NCBI GenBank assembly: GCA_910588035.1
Contig: CAJUPY010000009.1
Span: 20,659-84,658 of the forward strand
Reading direction: 5' to 3'
Source of the DNA: an uncultured Muribaculaceae bacterium
GTDB lineage: Bacteria; Bacteroidota; Bacteroidia; Bacteroidales; Muribaculaceae
DNA length: 64,000 nucleotides
Shown here: in pieces, positions 51,856 to 60,800 of the stretch
How the letters are laid out: each line of letters opens with the position of its first letter
Numbering within the stretch: the stretch's first letter is position 1
Position numbers and translations under genes: made by a program
The notes under the pieces: model-generated
What the model was told of the DNA's origin: nothing
What the model saw: the letters and a program-made list of their open reading frames with translations, nothing else
The model's database searches: none

Positions 51856-52886
51856 CCGTAATGAAAAGATATGTAAGAAAAAACATACTTGCCCTCGAGC
51901 CTTACTCGACGGCCCGTGACGAATTCAAGGGCGGCGACATCTCTGTCTGGCTCGATGCCAACGAGTCGCCCTACGACAATGGGGTGAACCGCTATCCCGA
52001 CCCTCATCAGCGCAAGCTCAAAGAGCGCGTCTCTGAACTGAAGGGTGTGGATCAGGGGTCGATTTTTATCGGCGGAGCCGGCAGCGACGAGGCTATTGAC
52101 CTGACGTTCAGAATCTTCTGTGAGCCGCGTGTCGACAACGTCATAGCCATCACACCGAGCTACGGGGTCTATAAAGTCGCTGCTGCCGTCAACGACATCG
52201 AGATTCGCGAGGTGCAGCTCAACGACGATTTCTCTCTTCCCGTCGACCGCCTGCTCGCTGCGGCCGACAGCCACACGAAGCTGATGTGGATCTGCTCTCC
52301 CAACAATCCGACAGGCAACGCCTTCGCTGTGGCCGACCTCGAGCGGCTGGCCAGGTCGTTTGACGGAATGCTTGTCGTAGATGAGGCATATGTCGATTTC
52401 TCGACGGCCGGCTCGATGTTGCCTCTGTTGCCCGAGTTGCCCAATCTGATCGTCTTGCAGACATTCTCGAAGGCATGGGGCATGGCGTCGCTGCGTGTCG
52501 GCATGGCTTTCGCGTCGCCTGAGGTTGCCGGTCTTTTCGCCAGGGTGAAATATCCCTATAATCTTAACGGGCCGACCCAGGCCGAGGTGCTCCGCCGTCT
52601 CGACGAGGATATCAGCGGCAAGGTCGCCGAGTTGCGCCATGAGGCAGTTGGGCTGTCACGGTCGCTTTCAGAAGCCGGTTGCGTGGTCAGGGTCTATCCG
52701 ACCGACGCCAACTTCCTTCTGGCCGAGGTGACCGACGCCGACCGTGTCTATGACTATCTGATCTCCAACGGGGTCATCGTCAGAAACCGCACTAAAATGC
52801 CGGGATGCCGCAACTGTCTGCGTTTCACTGTCGGCACCCCTGAGGAGAACCGCCGGGTGATAGAACTGATAAATGAATTCAAATAA
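51852..52886 (+). CDS. hisC: Histidinol-phosphate aminotransferase HisC
   Basis: The 344-aa protein is a class II PLP aminotransferase. It has WLDANESPYDN, CSPNNPTGNAF, VVDEAYVDF, the PLP-lysine motif TFSKAWGMASLRVGMA and the C-terminal RNCLRFTVGTPEENRRV. It converts imidazole acetol phosphate to histidinol phosphate. It overlaps hisD by 4 bases and hisB by one base. Confidence 0.95.
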   Translation: MTVMKRYVRKNILALEPYSTARDEFKGGDISVWLDANESPYDNGVNRYPDPHQRKLKERVSELKGVDQGSIFIGGAGSDEAIDLTFRIFCEPRVDNVIAITPSYGVYKVAAAVNDIEIREVQLNDDFSLPVDRLLAAADSHTKLMWICSPNNPTGNAFAVADLERLARSFDGMLVVDEAYVDFSTAGSMLPLLPELPNLIVLQTFSKAWGMASLRVGMAFASPEVAGLFARVKYPYNLNGPTQAEVLRRLDEDISGKVAELRHEAVGLSRSLSEAGCVVRVYPTDANFLLAEVTDADRVYDYLISNGVIVRNRTKMPGCRNCLRFTVGTPEENRRVIELINEFK

Positions 52887-53980
52887 TGAAAAAAGCGATT
52901 TTCATAGACCGTGACGGAACGATCATCAGGGAGCCTGCCGACGAGCAGATCGACTCGCTTGAGAAACTCGAGTTCGTGCCCGGCGCGATAGGAGGGTTGA
53001 GCCGTCTGATGAGTCGCGGTTACGAGCTCGTCATGGTCTCGAACCAGGACGGACTCGGCACCTGCTCGTTTCCTGAAGAGACATTCTGGCCGGCCCACAA
53101 CAAGATGTTGACCACACTGGCGGGCGAGGGAGTCAGATTTGACGCCCAGCTGATCGACCGCTCGTTTCCTGAAGATAACGCGCCGACACGTAAACCCCGC
53201 ACGGGAATGCTGACAGCCTATCTCGACGGCAGCTATGACCTCTCGGAGTCTTTCGTCATCGGCGACAGGTTGACCGATGTGGAGCTTGCCCGTAATCTCG
53301 GGTCACGCGCCATTTTGATCTCATCTGACAAGGAAGCGGCCGCAGGGTGTGATCTCATCAGCGATGACTGGAACGAGATCGTCAGGCACATTCTCGGGCG
53401 CGGTCGCAGAGGCACAGTCGTCCGCAAGACATCGGAAACCGACATTGCCGTGACAGTCGACCTCGACGGCAACGGCCCCTCGGCGATCGACACCGGATTG
53501 AAATTCTTCGACCACATGTTGTGGCAGCTGCCCCACCATGCCGGCATCACTCTCGACCTCACCTGCCGCGGCGACCTCGAGGTTGACGAGCACCACACAA
53601 TGGAGGATACGGCCATAGCTCTCGGCGAGGCGATCGCCAAGGCTTTGGGCGACAAACGCGGCATCGGTCGCTATGGTTTCGTGCTGCCGATGGATGAGTG
53701 CCGGGCAATGGTGCTGATCGATCTCGGCGGACGCATCGATTTTGACTGGAATGTCGGTTTCACACGCGAATATGTCGGCGACACCCCGACCGAGATGTTC
53801 CGCCATTTCTTCTACAGCCTCTGCTGTGCGATGAGGTGCAATCTCCACATCGAGGCCAGGGGCGACAACAACCACCACCTGATCGAGGGCGTGTTCAAGG
53901 CGTTTGCGCGTGCGTTGCGTGCCGCCATAAACCGTGACTTGTTCAGTTATAATCTTCCGTCAAGCAAAGGAACTCTATGA
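52886..53980 (+). CDS. hisB: Bifunctional histidinol-phosphatase / imidazoleglycerol-phosphate dehydratase HisB
   Basis: The 364-aa protein fuses an N-terminal HAD phosphatase (IFIDRDGTIIREP, VSNQDGLG, KPRTGML, FVIGDRLTDVELA; about residues 1-165) to a C-terminal dehydratase (about 175-364). The dehydratase has the paired metal motifs DHMLWQLPHHAG, DEHHTMEDTAIALGEA and NNHHLIEG. It performs steps 6 and 8 of the pathway. The cysteine cluster that binds zinc in E. coli HisB is not apparent in the HAD part. Confidence 0.95.
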   Translation: MKKAIFIDRDGTIIREPADEQIDSLEKLEFVPGAIGGLSRLMSRGYELVMVSNQDGLGTCSFPEETFWPAHNKMLTTLAGEGVRFDAQLIDRSFPEDNAPTRKPRTGMLTAYLDGSYDLSESFVIGDRLTDVELARNLGSRAILISSDKEAAAGCDLISDDWNEIVRHILGRGRRGTVVRKTSETDIAVTVDLDGNGPSAIDTGLKFFDHMLWQLPHHAGITLDLTCRGDLEVDEHHTMEDTAIALGEAIAKALGDKRGIGRYGFVLPMDECRAMVLIDLGGRIDFDWNVGFTREYVGDTPTEMFRHFFYSLCCAMRCNLHIEARGDNNHHLIEGVFKAFARALRAAINRDLFSYNLPSSKGTL

Positions 53981-54561
53981 TCGCCATAATAGATTACAAA
54001 ATGGGCAATATCCGTTCGGTCGGGAATGCCCTGTCGCGCCTCGGGGCCGAATTTGTTCTGACCGACGACCCCGTCGTGATAGCCTCGGCCGACAAGGTGA
54101 TACTACCCGGTGTGGGCAATGCCGCCGAGGCGATGCAGAATCTCCGTGAACGTGGGCTGCCTGAATTGATCAGAGATCTCCGACGCCCGGTTCTGGGCAT
54201 ATGTGTCGGCATGCAGGTGATGTGCCGCCACTCAGATGAGGGCGATGTCGACTGCATGAACATCTTCGACGCGAAGGTGCACCGTTTTGCCGACAGCACC
54301 GACTTTAAAGTTCCCCACGTAGGGTGGAGCCGGCTTTCAAATCTCGAGAGCAAGCTGTTCAAGGGCATTGACGGCGGAGCCTACGCCTATTTCGTCCACA
54401 GCTACTATGCCGGATTGTGTCCCGACACAGTGGCGACGGCCCGTCACGGTCTGATGTTCAGCGCGGCACTGAAATATGAGAATTTCTACGGCACCCAGTT
54501 CCATCCAGAGAAGAGCGGCGATGTCGGTCATCAGATAATCAAAAATTTTCTTGAGCTATGA
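53977..54561 (+). CDS. hisH: Imidazole glycerol phosphate synthase glutaminase HisH
   Basis: The 194-aa protein is a class I glutamine amidotransferase. It has the start IAIIDYKMGNIRSV, the nucleophile Cys in LGICVGMQVM (about residue 78) and the catalytic His-Glu in QFHPEKSG near the end. It feeds ammonia to HisF. It is flanked by 4-base overlaps with hisB and hisA. Confidence 0.96.
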   Translation: MIAIIDYKMGNIRSVGNALSRLGAEFVLTDDPVVIASADKVILPGVGNAAEAMQNLRERGLPELIRDLRRPVLGICVGMQVMCRHSDEGDVDCMNIFDAKVHRFADSTDFKVPHVGWSRLSNLESKLFKGIDGGAYAYFVHSYYAGLCPDTVATARHGLMFSAALKYENFYGTQFHPEKSGDVGHQIIKNFLEL

Positions 54562-55286
54562 TAGAGATCATTCCGGCCATAGACATCATCGCGGGCCGAT
54601 GTGTCAGGCTGACCCAGGGCGATTATGACCGACAGACGGTCTACGATGAGAAACCTTCTGAAATGTTGCGCCGTTATGCCGACGCCGGTGTGCGGCGTGT
54701 GCATGTGGTTGATCTCGACGGGGCCCGATCGGGTTCTCCTGCCAATCTTCGTGTGATTGAGGAAATTGCTACGCTCTCCCTGTGTGAGATCGAGTTTGGT
54801 GGCGGCATCAAGAGCGATGTCTCGCTCCGCGACGTGTTCAATGCCGGTGCCGACTATGCCATTGCAGGCAGCATTGCCGTCAAGTCGCCCGAGACGGTGT
54901 CGCGTTGGTTGCGGAACCATGGCGGCGACAAGATCATTCTCGGTGCAGATCTGCGCGACGGCAAAGTGTCGGTCGGCGGTTGGCTTGAAGACTCCCTGCT
55001 GACTGCCGATGAACTGATAGACCGCTTTCTGCCCGACGGACTCAGTCAGGTCATCTGCACCGACATATCGAAAGACGGAATGCTCCAGGGACCTGCCGTA
55101 GGACTCTACACCGGGCTGTCGCAACGCTATGGCGGGGTTGTCTTCACTGTTTCGGGCGGCATCTCGTCGATGTCAGACATAGTGAGACTCGATGAACTCG
55201 GCATGAAACGGGTGATAGTCGGTAAGGCTATCTATGAGCGCCGCATAACACTTGACGAAATCAAACGCTACATTATCAGAAACTGA
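54558..55286 (+). CDS. hisA: Phosphoribosylformimino-AICAR-phosphate isomerase HisA
   Basis: The 242-aa TIM barrel starts IEIIPAIDIIAGRCVRLTQGDY, with VHVVDLDGA, EFGGGIKSDVSLRDVFNAGADYAIAGS, TDISKDGMLQGP and VSGGISSM. It carries out the Amadori isomerisation that makes the HisF substrate. It is separated from hisF by 2 bases. Confidence 0.96.
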   Translation: MIEIIPAIDIIAGRCVRLTQGDYDRQTVYDEKPSEMLRRYADAGVRRVHVVDLDGARSGSPANLRVIEEIATLSLCEIEFGGGIKSDVSLRDVFNAGADYAIAGSIAVKSPETVSRWLRNHGGDKIILGADLRDGKVSVGGWLEDSLLTADELIDRFLPDGLSQVICTDISKDGMLQGPAVGLYTGLSQRYGGVVFTVSGGISSMSDIVRLDELGMKRVIVGKAIYERRITLDEIKRYIIRN

Positions 55287-55288
55287 CC

Positions 55289-56044
55289 ATGCCGGCAAAA
55301 AGAATAATTCCATGTCTCGATGTCAAGAACGGCCGTACGGTCAAGGGCATCAACTTCGAGCAGTTGCGCGATGTAGGCGATCCGGTAGAGCTGGGAGCCT
55401 ATTACGCCTCGCAAGGTGCCGATGAGCTGGTCTATCTCGACATCAGCGCGACCCGCGAACAGCGCGAGACATTCACCACGCTTGTCAGCGAGATATCCGA
55501 CCGCATCAACATACCTTTCACTGTCGGCGGCGGCATCACGACTGTCGACGATGCCGCCCGGCTTCTCGATGCCGGAGCCGACAAGATCACGGTCAACAGT
55601 GCGGCCGTTGCCAATCCCGATCTGATTGTCGGGATTGCCCGGCGCTACGGATCGCAGTTTGTCGTCGTCGCGGTCGATGCACGTCAGATTGACGGAGTCT
55701 GGCGCATCACGACCCACGGCGGAAGTGTGACGACCGACCGCGAGTTGTTTGACTGGGTGTCGGAAGTCGAGAAACGCGGAGCCGGAGAGATAATGTTCAC
55801 CTCAATGGATCATGACGGCACCAGGTCGGGTTACCCTTGTGGCACGTTCAGCCGGCTGGCCGAGACGGTTTCCATTCCGGTCATAGCCTCAGGAGGAGCA
55901 GGTTCGGTCGGTGACATAGCCGAGGTCCTGACCACCGGACGGGCTGATGCAGCTCTTGCGGCGAGCATCTTCCACTATGGCGAGATCTCGATAGGAGAAC
56001 TGAAACGCCGGCTGAGCGGAGCCGGAATCGAGGTAAGAATCTAA
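55289..56044 (+). CDS. hisF: Imidazole glycerol phosphate synthase cyclase HisF
   Basis: The 251-aa TIM barrel starts RIIPCLDVKNGRTVKGINFE with the catalytic Asp of CLDV. It also has FTVGGGITTVDDAARLLDAGADKITVNSAAV, VVAVDAR, EIMFTSMDHDGTRSGY with the second catalytic Asp, and VIASGGAGSVGDIAEVL. With HisH it makes IGP and AICAR. Confidence 0.97.
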   Translation: MPAKRIIPCLDVKNGRTVKGINFEQLRDVGDPVELGAYYASQGADELVYLDISATREQRETFTTLVSEISDRINIPFTVGGGITTVDDAARLLDAGADKITVNSAAVANPDLIVGIARRYGSQFVVVAVDARQIDGVWRITTHGGSVTTDRELFDWVSEVEKRGAGEIMFTSMDHDGTRSGYPCGTFSRLAETVSIPVIASGGAGSVGDIAEVLTTGRADAALAASIFHYGEISIGELKRRLSGAGIEVRI

Positions 56045-56081
56045 GAGCTTATTGTTAAAAGCTCGAAACATTAATGACACC

Positions 56082-56681
56082 ATGACATTTGAAGAATTCA
56101 ATCTTGAGAAATGTGGCGACGGACTGTTGCCTGTGATAGTTCAGGACGCAGTGACGCTGAGAGTCTTGATGCTCGGCTACATGAACCGCGAGGCTTTTGA
56201 TCGTACGGTCGAGAGCGGTAAAGTCACTTTTTACAGCCGGTCGCGTCAGACCCTCTGGCAAAAAGGTGAGACGAGCGGCAATTATCTTGATGTGGTCGAG
56301 ATGTATCGCGACTGTGACAGCGACACCTTGCTCATAAAAGCCATTCCGCACGGACCTACATGCCACCGTGGCACTGTTTCGTGTTTCGACACTCCGGCGA
56401 CTGACGGTTTCATCCGTTCGCTGTCGGAGCTTATAGCCCGGCGCCATGCCGAGATGCCCGACAACAGCTACACGACCCGTCTTTTTGTCAAGGGGGTGAA
56501 GAAGATTGCACAGAAGGTCGGCGAGGAAGCTGTTGAGACGACAATCGAGGCCGTCGACGGCAACCGCGACCGTTTTTTGTATGAGGCTTCAGACCTTGTC
56601 TATCATCTTCTTGTGCTTCTCGAGCAAATGGGTTGTGGATTGGCAGACGTCGAGAATGAATTGCTGAAGCGTCATTCGTGA
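56082..56681 (+). CDS. hisI: Bifunctional phosphoribosyl-AMP cyclohydrolase / phosphoribosyl-ATP pyrophosphatase HisIE
   Basis: The 199-aa protein joins HisI (about 1-100: LPVIVQDAVTLRVLMLGYMNREAF, TFYSRSRQTLWQKGETSGN, with Cys residues in CDSDTLLIKAIPHGPTCHRG) to HisE (about 110-199: FVKGVKKIAQKVGEEAVETTIEAV, FLYEASDLVYHLLVLLEQMG). It performs steps 2 and 3. An upstream in-frame ATG at 56052 adds 10 unconserved residues; 56082 is preferred. Its last 194 bases overlap an antisense frame from the next gene. Confidence 0.95.
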   Translation: MTFEEFNLEKCGDGLLPVIVQDAVTLRVLMLGYMNREAFDRTVESGKVTFYSRSRQTLWQKGETSGNYLDVVEMYRDCDSDTLLIKAIPHGPTCHRGTVSCFDTPATDGFIRSLSELIARRHAEMPDNSYTTRLFVKGVKKIAQKVGEEAVETTIEAVDGNRDRFLYEASDLVYHLLVLLEQMGCGLADVENELLKRHS

Positions 56682-57129
56682 CACCCGGCTCCTCGGATGA
56701 GTGCCACGTCATGACATCGTCCCTGCGGGGCTCCGGGGTGGGGTTTGGGTTGAAAGGATCACCGCGGAGTATCGACTCAATGGCGTCGGGGTTGAGCTGA
56801 TGATATTGCCTGTTGTTTCTGACGGTGACGATGATGTAGCCCATTTCGATGAGCGCGTCGATTGCGTCAAAGTGTTCGTCGCGCCAGCGTGCGTAGTATG
56901 TGCAGGTTTGGTCATAGAGCTTGTATAGGTCTACGGGTCTGTCCCTACGTTCAAAGAATAGGGCGATGAACACGGCTTGAATGGGTGTCACCCGGAGATG
57001 TCTGGTGAGAATCGAGATCTCTTCGGCATAGTCGTCGCGGTAGAATCCGCTGAGTCCGGTGTGGGGAGATCGTGTCGAGAGAGTGTGCATAGCCCAACGG
57101 AGCTGTTGGCGCAGTGGTGTGGTTTCCAT
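56488..57129 (-). CDS. Possible truncated AAA-ATPase N-terminal fragment, 3' part antisense to hisIE
   Basis: The 213-aa frame starts TTPLRQQLRWAMHTLSTR. Residues about 25-130 (EEISILTRHLRVTPIQAVFIALFFERRD, FDAIDALIEMGYI, NPDAIESILRGDPFNP) resemble the helical N-terminal domain of long Bacteroidota AAA-family ATPases. No Walker motifs follow. From about residue 150 the frame runs antisense through hisIE and becomes low-complexity and arginine-rich, so that part is probably not a real domain. It may be a remnant of an ATPase gene whose 3' part was lost, or a short stand-alone protein. Confidence 0.5.
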   Translation of the reverse strand: METTPLRQQLRWAMHTLSTRSPHTGLSGFYRDDYAEEISILTRHLRVTPIQAVFIALFFERRDRPVDLYKLYDQTCTYYARWRDEHFDAIDALIEMGYIIVTVRNNRQYHQLNPDAIESILRGDPFNPNPTPEPRRDDVMTWHSSEEPGVTNDASAIHSRRLPIHNPFAREAQEDDRQGLKPHTKNGRGCRRRPRLSSQQLPRRPSVQSSSPP

Positions 57130-57319
57130 AGTTACTTATTGTTTTTGTTTTTTCGCAAAGGTATGGCCGGGAGGGTGTTGCTTGACGGAAAATTATGGGA
57201 AATTTGCAGTGGCGTTTTCAATAGAAACGAGGTTTTCTGAAGAGTTTACCTCTGAAATGCAATTAGTTAAACTGAAATTGGTGGTGGATTGTCAATCTGT
57301 TACTAAATTGCAGAAAATA

Positions 57320-57352
57320 TTTTGCATATTTATTTTATTATCAATATATTTG
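57320..57352 (+). promoter_or_regulatory. Promoter of the RHS toxin locus
   Basis: TTTTG at 57320-57324, a 20-nt spacer and TATATTTG at 57345-57352 are an excellent Bacteroidota promoter in an AT-rich stretch. Transcription would start near 57359, giving a leader of about 30 nt before the ATG at 57388. The rest of the 57130-57387 gap shows nothing else. Confidence 0.78.
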
Positions 57353-57387
57353 CGAAATCATTACCACATTATTCAACACCTGATGTC

Positions 57388-57798
57388 ATGAAAAAACTGC
57401 TTCTGTTCCTGTTATTGGTTCCGCTGGTGAGTCATGGGCGTGACATAGCCTACGACTATGACGAGTCGGGAAACCGTGTCAGCCGTGGGCTCGTCGTGAC
57501 GGAGATGTCAGTCGGCCGAGGTGCTGATAAATCGAAAAGAGCTGTTTCCGACATATTCGACAGGGTGAGCGTCAGGGTCTATCCAAACCCGACCGACGGG
57601 CAACTGTGTGTCGAGGTTCCGGTCAACGGTGACGGGCAGGTCTCACTGAAACTGTATTCAGCCTCCGGCAGCCTGATCTACAGCAGCCAAGGTGAGTCGC
57701 GCTCGGTTATTGATCTCGGCGACTTTCCGTCGGGAAGCTATATTCTGAGTGTGGCGATCGGAGATGATGTCAAAACGTGGAACGTCATAAAACGGTGA
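57388..57798 (+). CDS. Small secreted protein with RHS-like motif and T9SS-like C-terminal tail
   Basis: The 136-aa protein has a signal peptide (KKLLLFLLLVPLVSHG) and then DIAYDYDESGNRVSRGLV, which closely resembles an RHS/YD repeat core word. From about residue 55 it has an Ig-like tail, VRVYPNPTDGQLCVEVP...LKLYSASGSLIYS...GSYILSVAIGDDVKTWNVIKR, matching the type A sorting domain of type IX secretion. It lies 7 bases before the giant RHS gene and shares its promoter. It is probably surface-delivered or attached; a role as a companion or tether of the RHS protein is inference. I chose the start at 57388 because the promoter lies downstream of the earlier in-frame ATG at 57322. Confidence 0.78.
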   Translation: MKKLLLFLLLVPLVSHGRDIAYDYDESGNRVSRGLVVTEMSVGRGADKSKRAVSDIFDRVSVRVYPNPTDGQLCVEVPVNGDGQVSLKLYSASGSLIYSSQGESRSVIDLGDFPSGSYILSVAIGDDVKTWNVIKR

Positions 57799-57805
57799 GG
57801 CCGTC

Positions 57806-60800
57806 ATGAGAACGGGATTCCTGATATTCCTATGCTGTCTTTCCACTGCTTTGTCATTCATCTCCGGGCAAAGACCGCAGACAGTAGCGATTGACAAATC
57901 AAAAGCAGTCGGAGAGATCGGAATAACATCAGTCGTCACCCGATCGGGATCCAAAACATATGATGTGCCGATCAATGGAATAGAGGGATTTGGCGGGTTT
58001 GGTCCGGAACTGTCACTTTCCTACAACAGCCAGTCGGGGAACTCCATTGTCGGCTTCGGTTGGGCGATAAACGGATTGTCGTCAATCACCAGATCGGGCC
58101 ATTCGATCTTTTTCGATGGCAGAGTCAGAAGTGTCGAGTATTCAGACAGCGATAATTTCATATTCGACGGAATAAGGCTCATAAAGACATCTTCAGAGAA
58201 CATTTTCCAGACATTTGTCGGAAATATCAGGGCCAAGGCCAATTACGACGGCAGTGTACTGACACACTTTGACGTCTATTATCCAGACGGACGTCAGGCT
58301 GTTTTCGGATTCAGTGACAGTTATATCGATAACATGATCTATCCGATAACGCTGATGAGAGACAGCAGGGGGAACAGGATAGAGTATCAATATGACGCTG
58401 TCAGCAACCATTATGAGATCAGGCATGTCGGTTATTCGGGAGTCTCGGTCGATTTTGAGTATGGGTGTGACAGGGCAGATGAGATACTCGGCGCCCATGC
58501 GGGCCGAATGGACAGGGTCGGCAATCTGTTGCGGGAAATATCAGTGAAATTCAATGGATCGGAAGTCAAACGCTATTCATTGACGCATGAAAATAACGAT
58601 GGATATTCTTTTCTGACTCAAATCGACCTGTCGTCGGGAAAAGAAGAATTGAATCCGCTCAGATTTTATTACGGGACTAATTCAGCACCGGATAATCAAT
58701 ATGGGAACACGCGTCATGAATTGGACAAATGGATCGTACCGGGTAAAAACGAGGATGTCAGGCTGACATCAGGTAAATTTGACTACAGATCAAACCATAC
58801 CGGTCTGGTCATGGTGCTTTCAAAGAATCCATATCAGAAGAAAAGTGCCTCGAAGATTGTCAATAAGTATGACGGCGATGAGGATATCTATGTCTACAGA
58901 TCACTTGACGGATACCGCATAAACACATCTTCTGAAATAAAGACAGGAGAGGGGTTCATCGATATACTGTGCGCCGATATCGACGGCACACAGAACGATT
59001 ACATTGTCAGGATTAACAATACGGTGGTTGACGGTATGGACGAGGTGAGATTCTCGGTCTACCGGAACGACATTTCGGAAGAACTGACCACTGTTTATGA
59101 GCGGTCATACCAATTCAATACGGTATACAACGGTTGCATACAGCCGAAGTATTATTATGCCGGAGATTTTGACGGAGACGGCAAACAGGAGATTTTTGTC
59201 GTTGGAAGCGCACTGGCATTGTCAACAGGCAGTATGCCGACGTGGTGCTATCTGATCGATATAGCAGACAACACGGTCATTCGTTCCTCACAGTTCAATT
59301 TCTTTCACGAGCTGATTTGGGAAAAACGCACCGATGCAACATTTGTGCAAGAGAATTCCGACAAAATATATGTGTTTGATTTTGATGCGGACGGCAAGGA
59401 TGATATACTCCACATAGCATCAGATCATGCATCGGTTTTTAGTTTCAAGGATTACGGGCATGGTCTTTTGCCGCAAAGAGTAGGATACAGCGCCGATCTG
59501 AGCCGGAAAAATCTGAAGGGACGGTCTGTGATGCCCGTGGAGCTGAACGGCGACGGGCTAATGGATCTTCTCGTCTCTCCTGCCGTATCGGGCGATTATG
59601 AGTGGTTCGCTTATTATTCCAACGGTATAAACGGATTTGAAAAAAGAAGTTTCAGATGTGGAAGAGTTTCCAAACCGACAGTCACAACTCTCATTGCTCA
59701 TGATGTCAACTGCGACGGAATTACAGACCTTATAGATGCTGACAGCGAGGGCTTCAGAACCCTCCTCGCATCAGACAATATCATAGGCGAGGAGATTGTA
59801 TCAACTGTAAAATATAAAGACTCTGATAAAGGCTCGGTTCTGATTCCGGTCGACATAAACTCCAACTCGGTCCACACTCAGCTGATAGCTTATAAAAACG
59901 GAATCATCAACAAATACACATTCAAACGCGATGTTTCAAAAACGCGGTTGCTGACATGTGTTGCCAACAGTTTTGGCGTTGTCGAGCATAATGATTTCAA
60001 GTTGTTGACTGACTGTAGAATAACGGAATTTAAACAGGGTGAAGGCGCGAAATATCCCTATGTGAATATAAACGAGCCGATTCCGGTTCTTGTCGAGACG
60101 AAAACATTTGTCGACGGCTTCAAGACAAATTACGACAGATATGTCTATGAAAATGCTGTCATGCATCGCCAGGGACTTGGCTTCGTGGGATTCTCGTCTA
60201 TAGAAAAAATAGATTTCCGGAATCAACGTTCAAAGACAGAATATGATCCGTATGGATATGGGGTGGTCAGACGTTCCGTCTCAAAATCGGCTGAAGTCAA
60301 TTTTGATTATGATATAAAATTGACCGATGACAGACGCCTGAAAATTAACCTTGTATCTAAAAACAGCGTCGACAATCCGACCGGCAACACATCGACCACG
60401 ACCTACAGCCACGATGAATATGGCAACGTACTGACAGAGCGGATCGACAGTTCCGACGGCCACAGCGTGACTACGGAGAACAGCTACAACCACAATCCGG
60501 TCACGGGCGACACATATTATGTCGGAATCAAGTCGGGTGTCACTAAGACGATGACCTCGGGGGGACGCACGCTGAGCGAGCGCACCGTTGTCGGACGCTA
60601 TGACGGACTGTTGCCGGCCGAGGTGATCACCTGTCAGGGTGATGCGGAGTCGGGCCGGGAGACCGTCGTCTACGACGAACGCGGGAACGTCACGCAGAAG
60701 ACCACTACAAAGTTCGGGTCGACGAACGCCCTGACCGAGAAATTTGAATATGACAGTTTCGGACGCAGGACCAGGGAGACCGACGTCAAGGGACGGTCGA

